Shown: piece after piece, positions 57,898 through 64,000 of the stretch
Position numbering within the stretch: position 1 is the first letter of the stretch
Layout: every line of letters begins with the position of its first letter
Origin: Candidatus Bathyarchaeota archaeon
Lineage (GTDB): Archaea > Thermoproteota > Bathyarchaeia > 40CM-2-53-6
DNA length: 64,000 nt
Assembly (NCBI GenBank): GCA_005888755.1
Contig: VBBQ01000028.1
Span: 84,736-148,735 of the forward strand
Direction: 5' to 3'
Made by a program: the position numbers and the translations under genes
Notes under the pieces: model-generated
Databases searched by the model: none
The model's input: the letters and a program-made list of their open reading frames with translations, nothing else
Told to the model about the DNA's origin: nothing

Positions 57898-58401
57898 GTG
57901 AGCAAGATGAGCCGGCCCTCGAAGCCCGTAAGCGCCTCTAAGACAATTCTCTCGAGTCAGATGATGCCTTTCGATGCGAACCCGATGGGAAACGTCCACG
58001 GTGGCACAATACTCAAGCTGGTCGATGAGGCAGCCGGAGTCACAGCCCTCCGACACTCGAGGACAGTGGTAGTCACAGCAAGCATTGACCGCATGGACTT
58101 CTATCATCCCGTCTACGTCGGAAACCTCCTCAGCCTCAAAGCCTCCGTTAACTACGCTGGGACAACATCGATGGAGGTTGGGGTCAAAATAGAAGCCGAG
58201 GACTTAAGGACGGGCAGAATTACACACACGGGCTCATCCTATCTCACCTACGTTGCTATCGATGAAAACGGACAGCCCGTCGAAATCCCTGACGTCCTCC
58301 CTGAGACACCTGAAGAGAAGCGACGATGGAGAGAGGGAAAGCAGCGCAGAGCCGAGCGCCTCAAGATCCTACAAGACCGAAAAAAGAAAGCCAAGGCATA
58401 G
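57898..58401 (+). CDS. Acyl-CoA thioesterase, hotdog fold
   Basis: 167 residues from a GTG start. LSSQMMPFDANPMGNVHGGT, ILKLVDEAAGVTALRHSRTV (catalytic Asp near DEAA) and ASIDRMDFYHPVYVGNLLSL match YciA/BFIT-type acyl-CoA hydrolases. It releases CoA from acyl-CoA esters, a drain or proof-reading role in CoA-thioester pathways. First gene of a plus-strand run of eight CoA-related genes, 13 bases before the 3-hydroxyacyl-CoA dehydrogenase. The C-terminal 40 residues are a charged helix. Confidence 0.85.
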   Translation: MSKMSRPSKPVSASKTILSSQMMPFDANPMGNVHGGTILKLVDEAAGVTALRHSRTVVVTASIDRMDFYHPVYVGNLLSLKASVNYAGTTSMEVGVKIEAEDLRTGRITHTGSSYLTYVAIDENGQPVEIPDVLPETPEEKRRWREGKQRRAERLKILQDRKKKAKA

Positions 58402-58414
58402 GTCCCGATCAGGA

Positions 58415-59296
58415 ATGAAGGTCGCGATCATCGGCTTCGGCATGATGGGGCGACAGATAGCCCAAGTATTCGCCCAACACGGACATGAAGTAGAGGTCAC
58501 AGACGAAGACCAACGGGCTCTAAAAACAGGGATTGACGAAATAGCAAACGGCCCGTACGGAATCCACTCATCTGTCTCAAAGGGAAAACTGACGCTCGAG
58601 CAGGCAAGCGGGTCTCTAGCAAGGATCAAGACAAGTCCCAAGTTAGACGATGTTTGCAAGAATTCGGATCTCGTGATCGAGGCCGCCTTCGAGGATTTGC
58701 GACTTAAACAGGATCTCTTTCAAAAGATAGAATTTGCAGCACCGCCAGCCGCGATCATAGCATCAAACACGTCGACACTGAGCCTCGACAAAATATCCCA
58801 AAAAATTTCAAAGAGAGACAGAGCCCTCGGTATGCACTTCTTCAATCCAGCCCAGTTGACAAAGCTCGTCGAGATAATTCGAGGACCGGCGACATCGCCT
58901 GAGACTGTCGAGAAAGGGTCTCGGATTGTCCGAGAGATTGGCAAGATCCCCGTCCTCGCCCAAGATGAGCCTGGCTTCATCGCCAACCGCCTCGGACTAA
59001 CGCTCTACATGGAGGCTTCAAAACTGCTCGAAGACGGAATCGCAAGTCTGCAGGACATCGACACGTGCATGAAACTTGGCTACAACCATCCCATGGGACC
59101 CTTCGAACTGGCCGACTTTGTCGGGCTCGATACTAGGCTCCGGAACATAGAATCACTCCAACGAGCTACGAACGACAACAAATGGATAGCGCCCAAGCTT
59201 CTGAGAGAGATGATCCAACAAGGATACCTCGGCGACCCTGCTCGAAAGAAGGCGAGCAAGGGCGGATACTACGAGTACCTGCAGATCAAACGCTGA
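58415..59296 (+). CDS. 3-Hydroxyacyl-CoA dehydrogenase
   Basis: 293 residues from ATG 58415, with the NAD-binding loop at the very start (VAIIGFGMMGRQIAQVFAQH); earlier in-frame starts overlap the thioesterase gene and are discarded. Then NTSTLSLDKIS, the catalytic His in ALGMHFFNPAQLTKLVEIIR, and DEPGFIANRLGLTLYMEASK. The C-terminal dimer domain ends GYNHPMGPFELADFVGLDTR. It oxidises 3-hydroxyacyl-CoA (Hbd, or PaaH if acting on 3-hydroxyadipyl-CoA). Confidence 0.9.
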   Translation: MKVAIIGFGMMGRQIAQVFAQHGHEVEVTDEDQRALKTGIDEIANGPYGIHSSVSKGKLTLEQASGSLARIKTSPKLDDVCKNSDLVIEAAFEDLRLKQDLFQKIEFAAPPAAIIASNTSTLSLDKISQKISKRDRALGMHFFNPAQLTKLVEIIRGPATSPETVEKGSRIVREIGKIPVLAQDEPGFIANRLGLTLYMEASKLLEDGIASLQDIDTCMKLGYNHPMGPFELADFVGLDTRLRNIESLQRATNDNKWIAPKLLREMIQQGYLGDPARKKASKGGYYEYLQIKR

Positions 59297-59348
59297 CAAA
59301 ATCCTAACCCTTTTTACAGAACACGAGCCACGAACTCTCTGATGGCTA

Positions 59349-60122
59349 TTGCCGTACGTCAATATACTAGTCGAGACTGAGCCGCCAATCGGAATAATCC
59401 GGCTAAACCGCCCGAAAGCGCTCAACGCCCTCAACTTCGAACTCATCCGAGAAACGGTAGAAGCACTCGAGGACTTCGACAAAGACGACAGGATCAAGGC
59501 AACGGTTTTGACCGGGGGAGACGACGCCTTCTCTGCAGGGGCAGATATCAAAGAACTGGCGGAAGCGACTCCCGTCACGTTGATCGAGGAGAACAAGTTC
59601 GCGCTCTGGGACCGCTTGAAGAAAATCGCTAAGCCGATTATTGGAGCGGTCAGCGGCTACATCTACGGCGGAGGCTGCGAACTAGCCATGAATTGTGACA
59701 TCATCATCGCATCCGAGACCGCACGGTTCGCCCAGCCCGAGATCAACATTGGAATCATGCCCGGGGCAGGTGGAACACAGCGTCTCACAAGAACGATCGG
59801 AAAGTATAGGGCAATGGAGATGGTTCTAACCGGTCAGCCGATGACCGCGAGAGAGATGGAGAAACATGGACTCGTCAACAGAGTAGTTCCGGTCGAAGCA
59901 TACTTCGACGAAGCGCGAAAGCTTGCGATGCAGATCGCCCAGAAAGCTCCCATAGCAACGCGCCTAGCCAAGGAAGCCGTTTTGAAAGCTCTCGACACCC
60001 CACTCGACGAAGGACTACAGTTCGAAAGGAAGAATTTCTATCTCCTGTTCTCGACCGAAGACATGAAAGAGGGCATGAAAGCGTTCACAGAAAAACGGCC
60101 ACCGAACTTCAAAGGACGATAA
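59349..60122 (+). CDS. Enoyl-CoA hydratase, two-Glu crotonase
   Basis: 257 residues, TTG start. Both crotonase Glu residues are present: [11 protein letters not shown] and [20 protein letters not shown], so it should hydrate enoyl-Co[15 protein letters not shown] supplies the oxyanion hole. 52 bases after the 3-hydroxyacyl-CoA dehydrogenase. In a phenylacetate-type cluster it would be the PaaF role; in fatty acid oxidation simply the hydratase. Confidence 0.9.
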   Translation: MPYVNILVETEPPIGIIRLNRPKALNALNFELIRETVEALEDFDKDDRIKATVLTGGDDAFSAGADIKELAEATPVTLIEENKFALWDRLKKIAKPIIGAVSGYIYGGGCELAMNCDIIIASETARFAQPEINIGIMPGAGGTQRLTRTIGKYRAMEMVLTGQPMTAREMEKHGLVNRVVPVEAYFDEARKLAMQIAQKAPIATRLAKEAVLKALDTPLDEGLQFERKNFYLLFSTEDMKEGMKAFTEKRPPNFKGR

Positions 60123-60125
60123 TCC

Positions 60126-60920
60126 TTGGCACACGAAACACTCATCGTCATAGAACACGACCATATTACTGAGATCACTCTAAACCGTCCGAATGCACTG
60201 AACGCGATAAACGACAAGATGGGAGAAGAACTACTATCAACTCTCAAGGAAGCGGAGAAGAGCGAGACCGTCCGATGTCTAGTCATAACTGGAGCCGGCA
60301 GAGCCTTCTCAGCAGGCGAAGATGTGTCAGGATTGAAAGACCGTTATGGAGCAGGAGAACACCCCTCACTAGGAGATCATCTGCGGAAGAAGTATCATCC
60401 CATCATAACCCGCATTCGAAGTATAGAGAAGCCGATTATCGCCCGTTTGAACGGTATCGCGGCAGGAAGTGGGGCAAGCATAGCCCTCGCCTGCGATATC
60501 CGAGTAGCCTCAGAGGAGGCCGGCCTCAAACAAGCCTTCATCGGAGTAGGCTTGGTACCAGATTCTGGAAGTAGCTACTTCCTAACACGTATGATCGGCC
60601 CTGGAAGAGCCCTCGAACTAATCATGACCGGAAAAACAATCCCGGCTAGAGAAGCCGAACAGCTCGGCCTCATCAACAAAGTCGTGCCAGCCGCCGAACT
60701 TGACAAGCACACGGACGAGCTTGCGCACCGGCTTGCAACCGGCCCAACCAAGGCCCTAGGACTGTCCAAGCGAATTGTCAACCGAGTAACAGGCCTCGAA
60801 CTCTCCGACGCCCTCGAGTACGAAGCGTACAATCAAGACATCGCTGGAAAAACCAGCGATCATCTGGAAGCTGTCAAAGCCTTTCTGGAAAAACGCCAGC
60901 CCAGGTTCTCAGGAAAATGA
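60126..60920 (+). CDS. Crotonase with one acidic residue, PaaG-like isomerase
   Basis: 264 residues, TTG start, 3 bases after the previous gene. The oxyanion hole is FSAGEDVSGLKDRYG. The first catalytic Glu is replaced (AAGSGASIALACDIRVAS); the second segment is LKQAFIGVGLVPDSGSSYFL, with Asp as the only acidic group. This V-P-D-S-G-S-S pattern is that of PaaG (1,2-epoxyphenylacetyl-CoA isomerase) and related delta3,delta2-isomerases, so an isomerase rather than hydratase is expected. Confidence 0.8.
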   Translation: MAHETLIVIEHDHITEITLNRPNALNAINDKMGEELLSTLKEAEKSETVRCLVITGAGRAFSAGEDVSGLKDRYGAGEHPSLGDHLRKKYHPIITRIRSIEKPIIARLNGIAAGSGASIALACDIRVASEEAGLKQAFIGVGLVPDSGSSYFLTRMIGPGRALELIMTGKTIPAREAEQLGLINKVVPAAELDKHTDELAHRLATGPTKALGLSKRIVNRVTGLELSDALEYEAYNQDIAGKTSDHLEAVKAFLEKRQPRFSGK

Positions 60921-60986
60921 GACATCTCACATTATCGAGTTTCACGTTTAAGTAACAAGCTCCTCAATCGCGAGAGTCGAAAGACC

Positions 60987-61991
60987 GTGCCGGGAAAGAC
61001 CAAGAAGACTCGTCCGAAACTGGACCTCAACATCTTCCCCGGAAATTGGAATGTTACGAACGATCGGATGTTCAAGGCTTTCGACCTGTCCTTTGCCCAG
61101 AACTGGAACCCGGCAACTTTTGCATGGGACGAACTTGACCAGAAGAACTTCGACTCGAAGGAACGGATAGCGCAAGCCTACTGGATGTCCAAACTCGCCC
61201 TCTTCGAAAAATCCGGAATCGGAGCATTCGGCTTCGGTGCCGTAAGAGCTGCAGAGCTAAACATGGAAGACCCTACAAAAAAGATGCTTGCCTCTATCAC
61301 ATACGATGAGTGCCGACATGATGAGGTTTGCAGGAGAGCGTGTGAGAAACTATGCCCCAACTGGCCGTACGGATACAAGCCACAGTCCGACTTCGAGGCA
61401 AGGGCTCTGCGAAACATAACCGCCCTCTACGACGACGGCAGACGCTACTGGGAAGGATTTCTAAAGGCGTGGGAGTACCTACCCCCCGAGATCCTGTTCG
61501 CAGGCTTCTTCTTCGCGGAAATAGGCGCAGAAACAATCTTCAACGCGATGCGTCAGACAAGCAAACTCGGAATCTACCAGCAAACCTTCCGTAACATAAC
61601 TAGAGACGAGACGCGTCACCTCGTAGCCACGATGGCTTTGCTCCGAGCCATGGCCGAGAAGTTCACACTGGAGCAGAAGCAAACTATAACACGCCAGATG
61701 AAACAGGGATTCATCTTTCTCTCACCCCTCCTCTACCAGCACAAGCCCGAGTTTTGGCACCTGCCCGCAGATTTCGACAAGGTCGACCTAGAGATGGAAG
61801 AAGCAGCCAGAGACGCGGGACTTGGGGTATTGACTCTCGAAGAGAAGGTGAAATACTGGAGAGAAGCGATCGAGAAAAAACGGTCGGAGATCGAAGAGAT
61901 GGGGATCAAGGTGCCCGCAATACCTGAACTGGGAGTTGAGGGCGAAGAGGTTCAAGTTCGGAAGAACGAAACAATAGCCACGAGTTTCTAG
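60987..61991 (+). CDS. Ferritin-like diiron protein, possible oxygenase
   Basis: 334 residues in a mainly helical ferritin-like fold with both halves of the diiron site: Glu near residue 74 or 90, ITYDECRHDEV (E108-x2-H111), FFAEIGAETIF (E178 or E182) and ITRDETRHLVA (E208-x2-H211). Spacings are like those in bacterial multicomponent mono-oxygenases and R2. The C-terminus (EEMGIKVPAIPELG) recalls the LGM-x-VPDP end of PaaA. It could be an oxygenase acting on CoA esters within this cluster, an aldehyde-deformylating enzyme, or a chaperone. No reductase or ferredoxin subunit lies beside it. Confidence 0.7.
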   Translation: MPGKTKKTRPKLDLNIFPGNWNVTNDRMFKAFDLSFAQNWNPATFAWDELDQKNFDSKERIAQAYWMSKLALFEKSGIGAFGFGAVRAAELNMEDPTKKMLASITYDECRHDEVCRRACEKLCPNWPYGYKPQSDFEARALRNITALYDDGRRYWEGFLKAWEYLPPEILFAGFFFAEIGAETIFNAMRQTSKLGIYQQTFRNITRDETRHLVATMALLRAMAEKFTLEQKQTITRQMKQGFIFLSPLLYQHKPEFWHLPADFDKVDLEMEEAARDAGLGVLTLEEKVKYWREAIEKKRSEIEEMGIKVPAIPELGVEGEEVQVRKNETIATSF

Positions 61992-62004
61992 GAGGGCGTA
62001 ACAA

Positions 62005-62316
62005 ATGACAAAGATCATAGTCCTATTTGGACAACCGAAAGACCCGAAGCTTTTCGATGAACAATACTGGAAAGATCACGTTCCAATGGTGAAGGCAATG
62101 CCAGGTTTGAAAAAATACACGGTTCACAAGATCGTTGGGGCACCGCGGGGAGAACCCGCGTTCTACCAGGTCGTGGAGCTCGAGTTTGAAAACATGGACA
62201 GCTTGAAGAAAGCGTTAGAGAGCCCAGCCGGACGCGAGTCAGGCCGGCACGGCATCAAGATCGCCACCGGAGGCATCACGTTCCTGTATGCGGAATCAAA
62301 AGAAGCAATGTGGTAA
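62005..62316 (+). CDS. EthD-type dimeric alpha/beta protein
   Basis: 103 residues. KIIVLFGQPKDPKLFDEQYW, KDHVPMVKAMPGLKKYTVHK and ASPAGRESGRHGIKIATGG-like end (AGRESGRHGIKIATGGITFL) match the EthD/dabb family. These proteins support oxidative degradation pathways, often adjacent to oxygenases, acting as isomerase, dehydratase or binding partner. 13 bases after the diiron protein gene, with an SD-like AGGAGGG before the ATG, strongly suggesting a shared role. Confidence 0.8.
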   Translation: MTKIIVLFGQPKDPKLFDEQYWKDHVPMVKAMPGLKKYTVHKIVGAPRGEPAFYQVVELEFENMDSLKKALESPAGRESGRHGIKIATGGITFLYAESKEAMW

Positions 62317-62408
62317 GATGCCTCGAATCCGAGTCTTCTTTACCTAACCACAGAAAACATTCTTCTAAATGAGGAAGTAAGAAGTCTGGCATAGGAAGCG
62401 TAGAAGTT

Positions 62409-63563
62409 TTGGGCCGCGTCGCAATCATCGGAGTCGGACATTCAAAGTTCGGAAAGAGAAGCGATGCCTCCCTCCGGGAACTGGCCTTCGAAGCGTATAG
62501 CTCCGCCCTTGACGACGCTGATATAGAGTCCTCCAGAATAGACGGCTCAGTAGTTTGCTCCGCCACGCACTACGATAAACAACGGTCGCCGGCGGGCGTT
62601 GTGGCGGAATACCTCGGACTTAACCCTCAACCAACCTTCAATATTGAGGCTGCTTGCGCGTCCAGCGCGGTCGGCCTTCGCACCGCATGGGCACTTGTCT
62701 CATCAAAACTCCACGATGTCATCACGGTCGTAGGGGTCCAGAAGATGACCGAACTCTCCAATGAAGAGATCCAGGAACTCATGGGCAGAGCTGGAGATGT
62801 CATGTGGGAATCTCCGTTCGGGACGACGATGCCAGCATACTACGCGATGTACGCGACCGCCCACATGGCAAAATATGGGACAACGGAGGAGCAGATGGCC
62901 CTTGTCCCGGTGAAGAACCGAAAATATGGATCGAAAAACCCGAACGCAATGTTTCAGAAACCGATAACCATAGAAGAAGTTCTCAAGTCACGACCCGTAT
63001 CAGCTCCGTTGAAACTGTTCGACTGCTGTGCGAACGCGGACGGCGCAGCATGCCTTATTATCGCAAACGCGGAGAAGGCCAGGAAGCTGACCGATAGATC
63101 AGTATGGGTTGCCGGTCTCGGTCTTGCCTCTAGCCCAATGTCCTTGGCTGGACGTAAGGGTCCAATGACCAGTTTCGAGGTCACGAAGAACGCTGCTAAG
63201 GCTGCCTACCAGATGGCGCGAATAAGTCCGAACGATGTGGACGTTGCTGAGGTGCACGACTCGTTCTCGATCACCGAGATTCTGAACTATGAGGATCTCG
63301 GGTTTGCAAAGCCTGGGGGTGGAACTAGACTTCTCGAGAAAGGGGAGACTGAACTAGGAGGAAAGATTCCGGTAAACATTGACGGAGGGCTCATATCGAA
63401 AGGCCATCCTGTCGGCGCTACTGGCGCCTCCCAGCTGTTCGCACTAGCAAAACAACTCAGAGGCGAAGCGGGCTCTACACAAGTCGATGGCGCGAAGATT
63501 GGCCTCGCTCAGAATATCGGGGGAATAGGAATGTACTCCGCTGTGACCATATTGAGGGCGTAG
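62409..63563 (+). CDS. Thiolase (acetyl-CoA acetyltransferase, SCP2-thiolase type)
   Basis: 384 residues, TTG start. VAIIGVGHSKFGKRSDASLR begins the thiolase fold; the active Cys is in IEAACASSAVGLRTAW; DVAEVHDSFSITEIL, and SKGHPVGATGASQL supply His residues. The second thiolase Cys motif is replaced by LAQNIGGIGMYSAV, as in SCP2-type thiolases. Followed 5 bases later by a DUF35 gene; archaeal thiolase/DUF35 pairs join HMG-CoA synthase to make mevalonate, but no HMG-CoA synthase is nearby, so a catabolic thiolase role in this cluster is equally likely. Confidence 0.85.
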   Translation: MGRVAIIGVGHSKFGKRSDASLRELAFEAYSSALDDADIESSRIDGSVVCSATHYDKQRSPAGVVAEYLGLNPQPTFNIEAACASSAVGLRTAWALVSSKLHDVITVVGVQKMTELSNEEIQELMGRAGDVMWESPFGTTMPAYYAMYATAHMAKYGTTEEQMALVPVKNRKYGSKNPNAMFQKPITIEEVLKSRPVSAPLKLFDCCANADGAACLIIANAEKARKLTDRSVWVAGLGLASSPMSLAGRKGPMTSFEVTKNAAKAAYQMARISPNDVDVAEVHDSFSITEILNYEDLGFAKPGGGTRLLEKGETELGGKIPVNIDGGLISKGHPVGATGASQLFALAKQLRGEAGSTQVDGAKIGLAQNIGGIGMYSAVTILRA

Positions 63564-63568
63564 CCTGG

Positions 63569-63976
63569 TTGGGTTTTGAAAAGTTCGGGAGATTCGGTTA
63601 TGTGTCCCAGACCAAGATCAATCCCTTGCTATCCTATCTAGAGAAGGGGCAGATTGCTGCGACAAAATGCAAGAAGTGTGGAAGAACGTACTTTCCACCA
63701 AGAGCTGACTGCCTGGACGATCGCCATAGTGGAATCGAATGGGTTGTGCTCGACGGGAAAAGCAACCTGGTCACTTTCACCAAGGTTTTCTTCGCCCCAC
63801 CCGCGTTTCAGCCCGAAACCCCATACCTTCTAGGGCTCGCAGAACTCTCGAATGGGCTTCGCGTCTTCGCACCGATCAGCGCCTCAGTAGACGAGAAACA
63901 GTTGAAACCCGGGACGGAACTGAACTTGAAGGTTGCAAAAGGCGCCCGTGACAACCTGTTCTACTGGCTCGAATAG
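63569..63976 (+). CDS. DUF35 zinc-ribbon/OB-fold acyl-CoA-associated protein
   Basis: 135 residues, TTG start. The N-terminal helix contacts the thiolase partner; CKKCGRTYFPPRADC is the zinc ribbon (three Cys visible, fourth ligand uncertain) and NLVTFTKVFFAPPAFQPETP, YLLGLAELSNGLRVFAPISA the OB-fold. DUF35 proteins channel acyl-CoA between thiolase and HMG-CoA synthase or partner other thiolases. 5 bases after the thiolase gene; the pairing is standard. Confidence 0.85.
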   Translation: MGFEKFGRFGYVSQTKINPLLSYLEKGQIAATKCKKCGRTYFPPRADCLDDRHSGIEWVVLDGKSNLVTFTKVFFAPPAFQPETPYLLGLAELSNGLRVFAPISASVDEKQLKPGTELNLKVAKGARDNLFYWLE

Positions 63977-64000
63977 AGAACTCTTCCCGAGCGCGAGTAA

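Noticed and set aside
1-64000. CRISPR array or cas genes
   Set aside because: No regularly spaced short repeats and no Cas-like proteins were seen; the 15- to 18-bp repeats are isolated pairs.

Overview
The window is archaeal. Ribosomal proteins S8e and S11, SRP19, archaeal DnaG primase, a family B DNA polymerase, archaeal type II GAPDH, a RAD55-like ATPase and TATA boxes 25-45 bases upstream of starts (several probably leaderless) all point there. Gene content and moderate GC suggest the TACK superphylum, perhaps Bathyarchaeia or a deep soil or sediment Nitrososphaeria relative; no rRNA is present to settle this.

Layout. 1-3.05 kb: the end of a NurA-like nuclease, two paralogous winged-helix proteins, a small winged-helix protein and a cupin. 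3.05-7.37 kb: an accessory island with inverted repeats containing hairpins, a degenerate intron-containing tRNA-like gene whose last 15 bases recur 3.5 kb away, a secreted sialidase-like propeller and an AbiE-like toxin-antitoxin pair. 7.6-15.1 kb: small housekeeping and unknown genes, including an SseB-like gene broken by an in-frame TGA, FKBP, a receiver-DUF3052 fusion and a membrane-anchored RAD55-like ATPase. 15.1-18.9 kb: an HTH-CBS regulator facing two MetE-like proteins and a MetF-like protein across twin palindromes, a likely methionine regulon. 18.9-26.1 kb: a compact minus-strand run of coiled-coil protein, MtnP, UppS, SMC, ScpA and ScpB. 26-35 kb: TraB-like, CinA-like and DUF4443 proteins, S8e-SRP19, and divergent tdh/kbl for threonine breakdown. 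35-53 kb: zinc ribbon and SIS proteins, S11-SHMT, exonuclease-dead PolB facing DnaG, GAPDH, pheS-pheT-trpS-map and DUF1512. 53.7-57.4 kb: a PQQ-like surface propeller, then a LAGLIDADG homing endonuclease gene between two copies of a tRNA 5' end. 57.4-64 kb: RpiB and then a plus-strand CoA-thioester catabolic run (thioesterase, 3-hydroxyacyl-CoA dehydrogenase, two crotonases, diiron protein, EthD, thiolase, DUF35) that resembles the phenylacetyl-CoA pathway in composition.

Most unusual: (1) a roughly 215-base noncoding element in two diverged, co-linear copies (13.0 and 51.7 kb); (2) genes whose conserved N-terminus begins at a non-canonical codon, with ACG exactly at the expected start of both SHMT and PheT, and CTG or ATA likely for ScpA and a DUF3303-like protein; (3) the diiron/crotonase catabolic run; (4) the homing endonuclease between duplicated tRNA 5' ends; (5) the 3.5-kb island bounded by tRNA 3' end repeats. 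No CRISPR array and no rRNA gene were seen. All product names rest on reading motifs by eye; no database search was run.
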